The notes: generated by a model from the letters alone, not told the origin. A stretch of 64,000 nt of DNA from Anaeromusa acidaminophila DSM 3853 (GCF_000374545.1 NZ_KB894582.1:62001-126000); one strand, 5' to 3'; positions 40,647 to 48,996 are shown, numbered from the stretch's first letter. Made by a program: numbers and translations.

Positions 40647-41858
40647 TCAAATAAGCCCAAAATGCTTGCCCATGGAGTGGAAGGTTTCCAGGGCGCGATC
40701 AATATCCGCATCGGTGTGGGTAGCAATGGTTGTCAGGCGTATGCGGCTCTCATTTTTCTTAACCACCGGGTATTTAATAGCCGGGGCTAGGATGCCGTGA
40801 TCGAAAAGATAGCGAGCCACATTAACGCATTTTTGTTCTTCACCGATGATGATAGGAATGATTTGTGTTTCCGAGTTGATGACGTCAAAACCCATGGATT
40901 TAAGCCCGTCTTTAAGGCGACGGACATTTTTCCATAAAGAGAGACGTAAGCTTTCATCTGCCTGCATGATCTTTAGGGCTGCTAGGATGCCGCAAGCCTG
41001 TTCCGGCGGAATGGACGAAGTATAAATGAAGGAAGAGGCGCGCATTTTCAGGTACTGGATCAATGCTTCCGACCCGGCGACATAGCCGCCAATGGCGCCG
41101 AAGGCCTTGCTCATAGTGCCCATTTCGATGTCGACTTGTCCTTGAACGCCAAAGTACTCGGAGGTTCCTTTGCCGTTAGGACCCAGCACGCCGGTAGCAT
41201 GGGCGTCATCCACCATGATCATGGCGTCGTATTTGCGGGCCAGGCGTATAATGTCCGGTAGCGGCGCAATATCGCCGTCCATGCTGAAAACGCCGTCCGT
41301 AACAATTAGCTTGCGCTTGGCTGTTGTTCGCTTCAGAATTTTTTCCAGATGGTCCATATCTTTATGGATATAGCTTTTTACACTAGCCCGGCTAATCATG
41401 CAGCCTTCGCGAATGCTTTGGTGGTTGAGAAAATCGCTGATAATCAGATTGTCTTTGTCGCTCACCGACATGGGCAGATTGTAAATGCCAAACTGGTCGG
41501 GATCGTCCATGATGGCGGGAATAATGCCCAAATTGGCCATAAAGCCGGTAATAAAGACGATAGCGGCGGGCAGATTTTTGAACTTGGCCAGTGTCTGTTC
41601 TAGCTCTTCCAATACCTCTAGGTTGCCTGCTACCATACGGGACTCGCAGGTGCCAATGCCGTAGCGCTCAATCCCCTTGATGGCCGCTGCCTTTACCTGG
41701 GGATGAATGGACAGCCCTAGGTAATTATTGGAGCAAAAACATAAATATTCCTTGCCTTCTATAATTAGGCTGGGATAAGGTACGTCATTAACGACACGCA
41801 TATCCGGATATAGATCATTGGATTTTACATAACTTAAAACGCGTTCGATGAACTTCAT
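40647..41858 (-). CDS. PLP-dependent alpha-oxoamine synthase (BioF/Kbl/SPT-like)
   Basis: A 403-residue fold-type I PLP enzyme. CSNNYLGLSIHPQVKAAAI near residue 42 is the family opening. The PLP region shows the Asp-His pair DDAHATGVLGPNGKG (about residue 216) and the Schiff-base Lys in GTMSKAFGAIGGYVAGS (about residue 252). Family members condense an amino acid with an acyl-CoA: glycine C-acetyltransferase, 8-amino-7-oxononanoate synthase, serine palmitoyltransferase. The N-terminal extension KFIERVLSYVKSNDLYPDMR and the lack of bio or tdh genes nearby leave the substrate pair undecided. AAGGAG precedes the ATG. Confidence 0.82.
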   Translation of the reverse strand: MKFIERVLSYVKSNDLYPDMRVVNDVPYPSLIIEGKEYLCFCSNNYLGLSIHPQVKAAAIKGIERYGIGTCESRMVAGNLEVLEELEQTLAKFKNLPAAIVFITGFMANLGIIPAIMDDPDQFGIYNLPMSVSDKDNLIISDFLNHQSIREGCMISRASVKSYIHKDMDHLEKILKRTTAKRKLIVTDGVFSMDGDIAPLPDIIRLARKYDAMIMVDDAHATGVLGPNGKGTSEYFGVQGQVDIEMGTMSKAFGAIGGYVAGSEALIQYLKMRASSFIYTSSIPPEQACGILAALKIMQADESLRLSLWKNVRRLKDGLKSMGFDVINSETQIIPIIIGEEQKCVNVARYLFDHGILAPAIKYPVVKKNESRIRLTTIATHTDADIDRALETFHSMGKHFGLI

Positions 41859-41958
41859 AAATATACTCCTTCGAGACGATTTGAAAAATTTACCTGAAAC
41901 TCATTATAGTCATTTATGTGAAGAATGACTATGCTTTTAAGAAATTTTACAATGAACG

Positions 41959-41987
41959 TTGCATTTTATATTTTGGAGGCGTATAAT
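41959..41987 (+). promoter_or_regulatory. Sigma-70-type promoter of tRNA-Lys(CTT)
   Basis: TTGCAT (41959-41964) and a perfect TATAAT (41982-41987) are 17 bp apart; the tRNA begins 46 bp downstream. Confidence 0.8.
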
Positions 41988-42032
41988 AAAGACCGTGTTA
42001 AGGGAAACGGAATAGTTCTCTTATGAAATAAT

Positions 42033-42108
<76 letters not shown>

Positions 42109-42116
42109 ATAAATAC

Positions 42117-42147
42117 GCGCCTCTCAGGTTCTGAGAGGCGCTTTTTT
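42117..42147 (+). terminator. Terminator of tRNA-Lys(CTT)
   Basis: GCGCCTCTCAG and its exact complement form an 11-bp stem with a 3-nt loop, then TTTTTT. Confidence 0.92.
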
Positions 42148-42172
42148 GTTTATGTTGCTTTTCGCTGTGTTC

Positions 42173-42931
42173 TCAATTTCCTTGTTCTTCTGCCTTTTTC
42201 GGCAAGTGAGGCTGATGGAGTTTAACGGGCTGACTCTTTCTGATTTTCAGGTTGAACATCTCGACGATTACAGAGAAGGCCATGGCGAAATAGATATATC
42301 CTTTCGGAATATGCATATCGAGACCATCACCAATGAGAACTACGCCGATTAAAAGCAGAAAACTCAGAGCCAGAATCTTGATTGTCGGATGAGTTTCCAC
42401 AAAAGAGCTTATTTTTCCTGAAAACACCATCATGAAAAGAACGGCGATAACAACGGCCGCAATCATGACTCCGAGTTGTTCGGCCATTCCCAAGGCGGTA
42501 ATGATGGAGTCAAGAGAAAAGACGATGTCTAAAAGCAAGATTTGAATGATTACAGCGCTGAAGGTTGTTTTAGCTTGTATAGAAGAATCTTCCTCGGCGC
42601 CTTCAAGCTTTTCATGGATTTCCATGGTGCTTTTCCAAATCAAGAACAAGCCGCCGACAATAAGGATTAAGTCACGTCCTGATATTTCGTTGTTCAAAAT
42701 GGTGAAAAGCGTTGCGGTGAGTCCCATGAGCCAAGAAAAAGAAAACAGCAATGCAATGCGTATAATCATAGCTAAAGCAAGGCCGACTTTGCGAGCTTTC
42801 TCTTGAAGGGGAACCGGAAGTTTGCCTGCTTGAATAGATATAAACACGATATTGTCAATTCCGAGTACAATTTCCAGGGCGCTTAGTGTTATCAGCGCCA
42901 TCCAGACTTGAGGATTTAGTGCCCATTCCAT
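42173..42931 (-). CDS. TerC-family integral membrane protein
   Basis: A 252-residue inner-membrane protein. The TerC signature LSALEIVLGIDNIVFISI is at about residues 16-33, and a second acidic helix LLLDIVFSLDSIITALGMAE at about 120. These pairs of Asp/Glu in helices support metal binding. Relatives export manganese or load metal onto secreted proteins. The frame is open upstream for 27 codons, but the ATG at 42931 has AAAGGAG 8 nt away and gives the usual N-terminus. I looked for a manganese-sensing yybP-ykoY leader, which often precedes terC-like genes, and did not find one. Confidence 0.88.
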   Translation of the reverse strand: MEWALNPQVWMALITLSALEIVLGIDNIVFISIQAGKLPVPLQEKARKVGLALAMIIRIALLFSFSWLMGLTATLFTILNNEISGRDLILIVGGLFLIWKSTMEIHEKLEGAEEDSSIQAKTTFSAVIIQILLLDIVFSLDSIITALGMAEQLGVMIAAVVIAVLFMMVFSGKISSFVETHPTIKILALSFLLLIGVVLIGDGLDMHIPKGYIYFAMAFSVIVEMFNLKIRKSQPVKLHQPHLPKKAEEQGN

Positions 42932-43034
42932 TACATAAGCTCCTTTCGGTGATAACATAATAGTAAAGAATATGCCGCACGAATCATTTTGTTTGCGGGC
43001 TTGGAGAAGCAAAGATAATTTTTGTGATGAATTG

Positions 43035-43373
43035 CTAATGCATTAACCATAGGCTTGCCAAAACGACAGCTCCATAAGTGAATAAGCTGGAGATATTGGC
43101 TGGAGCTAGGAGCAGGGTAGTCTTGGTATCTCGTTTGTACGACAAAGCAGCACAGTATGCGCCGGACATATAGCCGAAAATCATAAAAAGCGTTTCAACG
43201 TTTGCGACAAGGTATGCAAAGAGGGCGGCAGTCAGCAGTCCCCAAAGAAAACCGATTATGACTTTAGGGAAAACGCCCAGCCCTATAATTCTATCCGTTA
43301 AGTTAGAGGAGAGCTTTCGAAAAGCGAAAGGAAGCAGCAGAAAGAAGATAACGAATTTTACAGTGAACTCCAT
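43035..43373 (-). CDS. Small membrane protein of unknown function
   Basis: A 112-residue hydrophobic protein with about four transmembrane helices (FVIFFLLLPFAF, VIIGFLWGLLTAALFAYL, LFMIFGYMSGAYCAAL, ISSLFTYGAVVLASLWL). I do not recognise the family. The ATG at 43373 follows AAAGGCGGTG. The frame runs 24 codons further upstream through the terminator hairpin of the next gene, which argues against an earlier start. It lies upstream of terC on the same strand with about 100 bp between them. Confidence 0.65.
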   Translation of the reverse strand: MEFTVKFVIFFLLLPFAFRKLSSNLTDRIIGLGVFPKVIIGFLWGLLTAALFAYLVANVETLFMIFGYMSGAYCAALSYKRDTKTTLLLAPANISSLFTYGAVVLASLWLMH

Positions 43374-43414
43374 ATAGAACACCGCCTTTGATCGCCCCAA
43401 AGAGCGAGTGGTAG

Positions 43415-43451
43415 CAAAAAAGGGCCGTATGAAACAAGGTTTCAATACGGC
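43415..43451 (-). terminator. Terminator of the HD-GYP gene
   Basis: Minus strand: GCCGTATTGAAAC pairs with GTTTCATACGGC, then CCTTTTTTGC. It ends 12 bp after the HD-GYP stop. Confidence 0.85.
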
Positions 43452-43462
43452 TCGAAAAGTAC

Positions 43463-44569
43463 TTAAATTCCCTTGAAACTGCGGCTAAGATAGAGTACCT
43501 CTTCTTCGCGCAGTACTTTGGTGATTTGCGTAGTTAAATTTTTGGTCAAATCCATTTCAAAAGGAGTGGGGTAGGGGTGGCCGTTCGGATCGGCCAGCAA
43601 GCTGATGGTGGGACGCATTTGCAATCGAGGAAGTACCTTGGTGACAATGCCGAACTCGCCGCTGTCCAGTCGTACAATACTACCAATAGGGTAAATGGCC
43701 ACGGTGCGTAAAAATGCATCTAAATAGTCTGGATCTACATAGCGGCCGCTCAATGTCATGAGAAGTTCGTAGGCTTCGTGAGGCAGAAAGCCGCGACGCT
43801 GAGGCCGATCAGAAACGAGAGCGTCAAACATATTGGGAATGGCTGTCAGGCGCGCGTAATCATGAATATCATCTTTGGCAAGCTTGCGCGGATAGCCGCT
43901 GCCGTCAAAATTTTCATGATGCTGGTAAGCGATGTGTGCCGAGAGAATGGATAAATCCCGGACTTTGCGCAGCGCCTCAAAGCCTTTGGTGGTATGACTG
44001 TGGATGACATCCCATTCGGCAGGGGTAAGCTTAGCCGGCTTATTTAGTATTTCATCGGGAATTAGCATTTCGCCAATATCGTGAAGTATAACGCCCATGG
44101 CTAGATCACGCAGGCGTTCCTCATTGAATTCCATAGTAGCGGCGACTAAAACTGTCATCATAGTAACATTAACAACGTGGGCGTAAAGATAGTCCTCGTT
44201 GGTGCGGCAATCGACAAAATGCACCATCATGTGTCGATTGCGAATGATCTCGCTGACAAGGCGCTTGATTCGCGGCTTTAACGGCTCAACGTCAATTTGG
44301 CCGTTTTCCTGAAAGGTTTTATAGACTTGTTGAACCTGCTTGACTAAAAGGCGGCGGTCGTCTTCCTCCAGAAGATCTTCGGGCAGCTCTAGGCCGCTAT
44401 AGAGCATATTTTTTACATAAATGGACCGTAAGCCCAAGGTTTTTAAGCGAGCAACATATTGATCATCCAGTTCGCGGTCTGCGCTGACTAAAAGCACGCC
44501 TTCGCTATTGTAAATATTGTGCGCTGTGATCATGCCTGGTTGCAGAAGTGAGACGGAAACCCGCAGCAT
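43463..44569 (-). CDS. HD-GYP domain protein (putative c-di-GMP phosphodiesterase)
   Basis: A 368-residue cytoplasmic protein. The N-terminal 130 residues include a DUF3391-like or regulatory segment (LLQPGMITAHNIYNSEGVLL). The HD-GYP domain follows at about 130-320, with the metal ligands in DCRTNEDYLYAHVVNVTMM, ILHDIGEMLIPDEILNKPAKL, IHSHTTKGFEAL and HHENFDGSGYPRKL. The C-terminus (GEFGIVTKVLPRLQMRPTIS) is a small beta domain. The GYP signature appears as G-S-G-Y-P, so activity is plausible. The ATG at 44569 has AAAGGTGG 7 nt upstream. A structured transcript candidate lies just upstream. Confidence 0.9.
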   Translation of the reverse strand: MLRVSVSLLQPGMITAHNIYNSEGVLLVSADRELDDQYVARLKTLGLRSIYVKNMLYSGLELPEDLLEEDDRRLLVKQVQQVYKTFQENGQIDVEPLKPRIKRLVSEIIRNRHMMVHFVDCRTNEDYLYAHVVNVTMMTVLVAATMEFNEERLRDLAMGVILHDIGEMLIPDEILNKPAKLTPAEWDVIHSHTTKGFEALRKVRDLSILSAHIAYQHHENFDGSGYPRKLAKDDIHDYARLTAIPNMFDALVSDRPQRRGFLPHEAYELLMTLSGRYVDPDYLDAFLRTVAIYPIGSIVRLDSGEFGIVTKVLPRLQMRPTISLLADPNGHPYPTPFEMDLTKNLTTQITKVLREEEVLYLSRSFKGI

Positions 44570-44654
44570 TTTGTGTCCACCTTTCACACGGTACATGGGA
44601 AGAGTTACATTTTCAACTAATTAGGCGTAAAGGGACCAAAATCCTGCTTTTGAA

Positions 44655-44868
44655 CCAAAAAAAGAAAACCCGCCGCCTTGCCGACTGGCAAGGCGGCGAG
44701 CAGAGGCTCGCTGGCATGAGGCTCACGGACTAGGCTTGGCATTCCGACTTTTCGGCCCTTGAAGACCCACGGGACAGGTGAACGAGGATTCGACAGAACT
44801 GGGATAACGAACACCGATTGACACCACCGGGTTGACAGGAATTCGATTTGGGGAATGCCAGCGAGTTC
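44655..44868 (-). ncRNA. Structured RNA candidate with own promoter and terminator
   Basis: On the minus strand a promoter (TTGTTT at 44903-44898, 17-bp spacer, TATATT at 44880-44875) precedes a roughly 210-nt non-coding stretch. Its 5' segment CTCGCTGGCAT (44865-44855) pairs exactly with ATGCCAGCGAG (44717-44707). A 12-bp GC-rich terminator stem (44698-44671) ends in TTTTCTTTTTTT. The rod-like closure and length fit a 6S-type RNA; an alternative is a leader of the HD-GYP gene, which starts 86 bp further on. GGAATGCC at 44745-44738 offers a competing partner for the 5' strand. It could also be a palindromic intergenic repeat. Confidence 0.5.
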
Positions 44869-44939
44869 ACTTATAATATACCATGAAACAATAAATTAAA
44901 CAACTATTCTGACAAAAATAAAAGGTGACAAGACTAAAA

Positions 44940-44968
44940 TTTACATCAAGCAAATGCCCATGTACAAT
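44940..44968 (+). promoter_or_regulatory. Promoter of the FrhB-like gene
   Basis: TTTACA (44940-44945) and TACAAT (44963-44968) with a 17-bp spacer, about 75 bp before the ATG at 45045. Confidence 0.65.
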
Positions 44969-45044
44969 AAAATTAAATCAGGCGGCGGTGAATTCAGCTT
45001 CCTTTAAGTAAATCTAAGCTTGGACAGAGGAGGGTGTGTAGCAA

Positions 45045-46151
45045 ATGGAAAGGGTCTATGAAGCTAAGACAGATTGCTCCGGTTGCGGCGCTTGCGCGCG
45101 GCTTTGCCCTGAGGGAGCGATTGCTATGATTGCGGACGAGGAAGGCTTTTTATATCCGCATATACAGCAGGAACACTGCGTTGATTGCGGGGTATGCAAG
45201 CTGCGTTGTCCGCTTGAGAAAAAAGGACATTTTAAAGAAGCCGGTCGAGCGCGTTTTTATGCGGCCCGTCACCGCTCGCGGGAAGTGCTGGAACAATCAA
45301 CCTCCGGCGGCGCCTTTACGGCTGTATCAGATGCGGTATTGCGGCAGGGCGGCGTTGTGTACGGTGCAGACTATGATGAAGCGTTTCATGTTATACATAA
45401 ACGAGCGGAAACGGCGTCGCAACGCGATCGTATGCGTATTTCCAAGTATGTCCAAAGCGATTTGGGAGAAACCTTTGTCCAGGTCAAAGCCGATTTGCAA
45501 AGTGGGCGCAAGGTGTTGTTTACGGGAACTCCCTGTCAAGCGGCGGGGCTGCGCTCTTTTTTGCAAGGCTCGCCAGAGTTGTTGAATCTATATGTATGTG
45601 ATTTGATCTGCCATAGCATTCCCAGCCCGTACATATGGGAAGCCTATAAAATGCTATTGGAAAAGGAAAATACCGGCAAGCTGACGCATGTGCAGTTTCG
45701 CTCGAAAAAAGACGGCTGGAGTCGTGATAACAGCAACAAAGGATTTTTATTTTCAATAGACGGAGAAACCGTGCGACGAGAAGATGACCGCTTTTATCAG
45801 CTGTTTTTTAAGGTCAAGACGATTACCCGTCCGTCTTGTTCTCGTTGCCGTTTTACGGACGTGCAACGGCCTTCGGATATGACGATTGCCGACTACTGGG
45901 GAATTGAAAAATATCGCCCGGACTGGTTTGACTCTATGGGCGTATCGTTGGTGATGGTCAATTCGCCGCAAGGCGCTGCGTTGCTGAAGCAGTGCAGGGA
46001 AGAGCTGCTCTTTGAAGAGCGGCCAGCGGCGGAATCCTTGCAGGAGCAGCAGCGTCTCAGCCGCTCGGGTGCTCTGCCTCTGGCGCGGGAGCGCTTTTGG
46101 GAAGACTTCCGGCAGTTCGGACTGGAGTATGTTTTAAAAAACTATGTATAA
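45045..46151 (+). CDS. FrhB/F420-hydrogenase beta-like iron-sulfur oxidoreductase
   Basis: A 368-residue protein. Two 4Fe-4S ferredoxin motifs open it (CSGCGACARLCP and CVDCGVCKLRCP, residues 10-50). They are followed by the FrhB N-terminal domain (SGGAFTAVSDAVLRQGGVVYG, about 85-105; FTGTPCQAAGLRSFL, about 165) and the FrhB C-terminal domain with further Cys residues (RPSCSRCRFTDVQRPSDMTI). The family transfers electrons from ferredoxin or flavins; members without F420 occur in polysaccharide and other clusters. Here it stands alone, with its own promoter and terminator, so a partner cannot be named. An AGGAGGG site lies upstream. Confidence 0.82.
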   Translation: MERVYEAKTDCSGCGACARLCPEGAIAMIADEEGFLYPHIQQEHCVDCGVCKLRCPLEKKGHFKEAGRARFYAARHRSREVLEQSTSGGAFTAVSDAVLRQGGVVYGADYDEAFHVIHKRAETASQRDRMRISKYVQSDLGETFVQVKADLQSGRKVLFTGTPCQAAGLRSFLQGSPELLNLYVCDLICHSIPSPYIWEAYKMLLEKENTGKLTHVQFRSKKDGWSRDNSNKGFLFSIDGETVRREDDRFYQLFFKVKTITRPSCSRCRFTDVQRPSDMTIADYWGIEKYRPDWFDSMGVSLVMVNSPQGAALLKQCREELLFEERPAAESLQEQQRLSRSGALPLARERFWEDFRQFGLEYVLKNYV

Positions 46152-46153
46152 AT

Positions 46154-46190
46154 AAAAAAACCGGCTGCGTAAACGCTGCCGGTTTTTCTT
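46154..46190 (+). terminator. Terminator between convergent genes
   Basis: AAAAACCGGC and its complement with a 12-nt loop, followed by CTTATAAG. It lies between the FrhB-like gene and rpsR. Confidence 0.85.
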
Positions 46191-46201
46191 ATAAGTAGTT
46201 C

Positions 46202-46432
46202 TTACTCCGCCGTGAAGGGCAACAGGACGATGTTACGCGCCCGTTTGATGGCCAAAGTCAGCTGACGCTGATGCTTGGCGCAGTTGCCGGAGATGCGGCG
46301 GGGAAGGATTTTGCCACGCTCGGTGGTATAGCGACGCAATTTCACGATATCTTTGTAATCGATGCTGGTCACTTTATCCACGCAGAAGCTGCAAATTTTC
46401 TTTTTCGGTTTTCTGCCTCTTTCCCGTCTCAC
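46202..46432 (-). CDS. rpsR: 30S ribosomal protein S18
   Basis: A 76-residue small-subunit protein that binds with S6 at the platform. [17 protein letters not shown] has the zinc-type Cys pair found in many S18 proteins, and [19 protein letters not shown] is followed by [20 protein letters not shown]. The start is GTG with GGGGG 8 nt upstream. It is the last gene of rpsF-ssb-rpsR and ends at a convergent terminator. Confidence 0.97.
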   Translation of the reverse strand: MRRERGRKPKKKICSFCVDKVTSIDYKDIVKLRRYTTERGKILPRRISGNCAKHQRQLTLAIKRARNIVLLPFTAE

Positions 46433-46446
46433 TGCTGAAACCCCCT

Positions 46447-46878
46447 TTAAAATGGAATGTCTTCTTCAGGGATACTTGGCCCGAAGCCGAATCCATCGTG
46501 CTGATTGCTGTTTTGATTATTTTGGCTGTTGCCAGCACTGCCGCCTTCGCCGGGAGCTCCCGGGGCGCGGTTGCTGTCAAGAAATTCAATGTTTTGTGCG
46601 ATAACTTCAGCGACGCGACGTTTCTGTCCGTCCTGCGCTTCGTAAGAACGAATTTGCAGACGGCCTTCAACGAGGATACGACGGCCTTTGGTGAGATTGT
46701 TGCCACAGATTTCAGCCAGCTTTTCCCACGAAACGATGGGAATAAAGTCAGTGCTTTCTTGGCCTTGCCCTACCCGGCGGCTGACAGCCAGCGAGAATGT
46801 GGCGACGGCCTTGCCGTTAGCGGTGTAACGCACTTCCGGATCCTGGGCGAGACGACCTACCAGTATCACCTTGTTCAT
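46447..46878 (-). CDS. ssb: Single-stranded DNA-binding protein
   Basis: A 143-residue SSB. The OB-fold is at residues 1-105 ([54 protein letters not shown]). A Gly/Asn/Gln-rich tail follows and ends in the acidic tip IPEEDIPF, which docks repair and replication proteins. It lies between rpsF and rpsR in the classical Firmicute operon. AGGAGG precedes the ATG. Confidence 0.97.
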   Translation of the reverse strand: MNKVILVGRLAQDPEVRYTANGKAVATFSLAVSRRVGQGQESTDFIPIVSWEKLAEICGNNLTKGRRILVEGRLQIRSYEAQDGQKRRVAEVIAQNIEFLDSNRAPGAPGEGGSAGNSQNNQNSNQHDGFGFGPSIPEEDIPF

Positions 46879-46893
46879 GATGTTCCTCCTGGA

Positions 46894-47178
46894 TTATGCC
46901 TCTTGCTTGACAATCATGTGCTTGATGACGTCTTCAGTAATCTTCAGTACACGATCGAGTTCAGCAACGACGGCGGGTTCTGCAGTGAAGTGGATCAGGC
47001 AGTAGAAACCTTCGAGATTCTTCTTCACTTCGTACGCCAGGCGTTTTTTACCCCAACGGTCAATTTTGACGATTTCACCACCGTTGTTCTTGATCAGGTT
47101 CTCGAACTTGGTAATGACAGCGTTGGTAGCTTCTTCTTCCTGCGACTTGATGATAAACATGACTTCGTACTTTCTCAC
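46894..47178 (-). CDS. rpsF: 30S ribosomal protein S6
   Basis: A 94-residue protein. It begins [20 protein letters not shown] and contains [20 protein letters not shown], the standard S6 fold. The start is GTG at 47178, 7 nt after AGGAGG. The ATG six codons in would cut the first strand, and the open frame further upstream covers the ribosome site itself. It is the first gene of rpsF-ssb-rpsR. Confidence 0.97.
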   Translation of the reverse strand: MRKYEVMFIIKSQEEEATNAVITKFENLIKNNGGEIVKIDRWGKKRLAYEVKKNLEGFYCLIHFTAEPAVVAELDRVLKITEDVIKHMIVKQEA

Positions 47179-47291
47179 GAAATCACCTCCTTTGGACTGA
47201 TGGCCCCGCTTCAATACAACGGAGCAGAAGGTTCAAGCGGCAACTGCCAACTTGACTTATCTAGTATAGCGCCTCTAAAAGGAAAAAGCAA
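47179..47291 (-). promoter_or_regulatory. rpsF promoter and leader, possible S6:S18 autoregulatory site
   Basis: Minus strand: TTGCTT (47291-47286), 17 bp, TATACT (47268-47263). The roughly 75-nt leader contains GCTTGAACC...CCGTTGTATTGAAGC, a hairpin with a CCG triplet in its loop region. S6:S18-binding leaders known from other bacteria carry such a CCG. The promoter is well supported; the S6:S18 site is a guess from the motif. Confidence 0.6.
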
Positions 47292-47315
47292 GGATGAGAT
47301 AAGACGAAATTGCTT

Positions 47316-48368
47316 TTAATTGTTCTTTAAAAATACTTCCCGCGTGGGATAGGGAATAACAATGCCTTCTTGGCGGTAGCGTTTGATTAAGCGCTTAATT
47401 AAAGCGTGCCGCAAAGGGGAAAGCTCGCTGTACTCATGCACCGTAAAGATAATGTTGAAAGCAATACCGGAGTCGCCGAAGGTGTGGAAACGAATCAACG
47501 GTTCTTCTTGCGGCGGCGAGTCCATGGCTTCGAGCAGCACGGCTTTGACTTCTTCCAGCGTAATCGCCTCGACTTGCTCCAAATTACTGTCATAGGCGAC
47601 GGAGGCGGGAATGACAACAGACAATTGCGGGCTGGGAAAGGAATAATTGGTGATGATGGACTGGGCCACTTTGACGTTGGGAATGATGACGGTCTGCTGG
47701 CTTAAGGTACGGATGGTTGTGCTGCGCCAGTTAATGTCGCTGATATGGCCTTCTTCCTTGGTGCTGAGGCAAATATAATCGCCAGGGCGGAGTTGGCGGG
47801 AGAATAAAATACTGAGGCCTGCGAACAAGTTGGCCAAGGTATCCTGAAGGGCCAGCGCGACGGCCAAACCGCCTACGCCCAAGGCGGTGAGGATAGGCGT
47901 GATGGAAATCCCCAACGATTCTAAAGTGATTAAGGCGCCGAGGAGAAATACGAACACTTCAGCAATCGTGACCAGGATGGAAGTTGTGGGTAAAAGAGTT
48001 TGGGCGCGCTTAGCATATAAGGTGGCCAAACCGCCGACAATGCGGGCGGCTACCAGCGTGGCGGAGAGCAGCACTAGCGCTAAAAGTGCGCTAGATAGAA
48101 GCTGCTGGATGTTTGCCGCCAGCGACACGGTGCGCGTGGTCAGATACATGCCGCCCATGAGGGACCAGAGAATAGGAATGCCGCGAAAAGCGTGGACTAA
48201 CAATTCGTGGGCCTGCTCCATGGGCTCTGAAAGAGGGATGGCGCGCAGTCGCTGTGAGATCAAGCGGTTGAGCAGAATGCCTAGCAAAAGAGAAATAAGG
48301 ATAATTGCCGCGGGGAGCATCCAAAGTTGCAGCATATCCCAACCAAGGGGAAATGTAATTGTATTCAT
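47316..48368 (-). CDS. Small-conductance mechanosensitive channel (MscS family)
   Basis: A 350-residue membrane protein. Three to five N-terminal helices precede the pore helix TALGVGGLAVALALQDTLANLFAGLSILF (about residues 165-193, core GVGGLAVALALQDTLANL). A beta domain (PGDYICLSTKEEGHISDINW) and an alpha/beta C-terminal cage (FGDSGIAFNIIFTVHEYSEL) follow. It opens when membrane tension rises and protects against osmotic downshock. The pore helix keeps the Gly/Ala packing pattern. It lies upstream of rpsF on the same strand but has no clear link to it. Confidence 0.92.
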   Translation of the reverse strand: MNTITFPLGWDMLQLWMLPAAIILISLLLGILLNRLISQRLRAIPLSEPMEQAHELLVHAFRGIPILWSLMGGMYLTTRTVSLAANIQQLLSSALLALVLLSATLVAARIVGGLATLYAKRAQTLLPTTSILVTIAEVFVFLLGALITLESLGISITPILTALGVGGLAVALALQDTLANLFAGLSILFSRQLRPGDYICLSTKEEGHISDINWRSTTIRTLSQQTVIIPNVKVAQSIITNYSFPSPQLSVVIPASVAYDSNLEQVEAITLEEVKAVLLEAMDSPPQEEPLIRFHTFGDSGIAFNIIFTVHEYSELSPLRHALIKRLIKRYRQEGIVIPYPTREVFLKNN

Positions 48369-48463
48369 AGTGAATAGCCTCCGGAAAAGACAGTGAATTT
48401 TATGGGGTGTTTATGGTATAATAAATAGCAGGAATGTGTTTTTGGACAGTAAGGAGGTGGCGA

Positions 48464-48637
48464 ATGGATATCGCTCTTTTGTCCATGTCGATGAGTCAAA
48501 GTCGAGTTCAGGACCAAATTGGAGTTTCCATTATGAAAAAGGCCATGGATAATGGCACGGAACAGGCTGGGCGTGAATTGGATCTGCTGATGCCTGCTAT
48601 TCCTGGTTTGGGAGAAACCATTGACATTCAAGCTTGA
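48464..48637 (+). CDS. YjfB-like putative motility protein
   Basis: A 57-residue helical protein beginning MDIALLSMSMSQSRVQDQIG then VSIMKKAMDNGTEQAGREL, the pattern of the YjfB family found near flagellar or motility genes in Firmicutes. The Met/Ser-rich N-terminal helix is typical. ATG at 48464 follows AAGGAGGTG by 6 nt. It is a single gene between mscS (divergent) and a terminator. The molecular role of the family is not established. Confidence 0.8.
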   Translation: MDIALLSMSMSQSRVQDQIGVSIMKKAMDNGTEQAGRELDLLMPAIPGLGETIDIQA

Positions 48638-48652
48638 ATATAGTTGTAATGT

Positions 48653-48688
48653 AACCCCTTGGCTTTTGGCCAAGGGGGTTTTCTTTTT
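48653..48688 (+). terminator. Terminator of the YjfB-like gene
   Basis: AACCCCTTGG pairs with CCAAGGGGGTT and is followed by TTCTTTTTTA. Confidence 0.9.
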
Positions 48689-48689
48689 T

Positions 48690-48741
48690 ATATAGCAGAA
48701 TTCATAAAACGAACCGCGAAACACACGAAAACGCGAAAGGG
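48690..48741. repeat. Dispersed repeat D, copy 2
   Basis: ATAAAACGAACCGCGAAACA then CACGAAAACGCGAAAGGG matches copies at 3174 and 60052. Confidence 0.75.
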
Positions 48742-48770
48742 TTTTCACGGGCGAGGAGCTTCTGTATAAA

Positions 48771-48948
48771 CGTCGGCAGGATTATATTTGAGACAAGATT
48801 TCCGCGCGCCTCTCAAAAGCTGGCAAAGTCGGCAGTTTCTTAACTCGCTGCGCTCAAACAGGCGAAACTGTGATCCGCCTTAGCCAGCTTTTGCGTCCTG
48901 CGGACCGTCTTGCTCCAATAAAAGTCTCAAATACAATCATTGCCGACG
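48771..48948. repeat. 178-bp palindromic TIR element (repeat B), copy 2
   Basis: Terminal repeats of about 24 bp (CGTCGGCA...ATTTGAGAC, 48771-48794, complement at 48924-48948) are better preserved than in copy 1. The stem differs in sequence but still pairs (AAAAGCTGGC with GCCAGCTTTT, and GCAGTTTC with GAAACTG). The apical AACTCGCTGCGCTCAAACA and the right arm GCTTTTGCGTCCTGCGGACC are conserved. Length equals copy 1 exactly. Confidence 0.8.
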
Positions 48949-48957
48949 CAAGCCTCA

Positions 48958-48990
48958 ATCGTACCCTTCCATGACTCCCGCGCCTCTCCC
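48958..48990. repeat. Repeat C fragment following repeat B
   Basis: TCGTACCCTTCCATGACTCC then CGCGCCTCTCC is a short C block, 10 bp after the B element and just before the minus-strand ankyrin gene end. Confidence 0.5.
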
Positions 48991-48996
48991 GGCGCC

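Noticed and set aside
42932-43034. Manganese riboswitch (yybP-ykoY type) before the terC gene
   Set aside because: The region is short and lacks the conserved internal loops; only a weak hairpin is seen.
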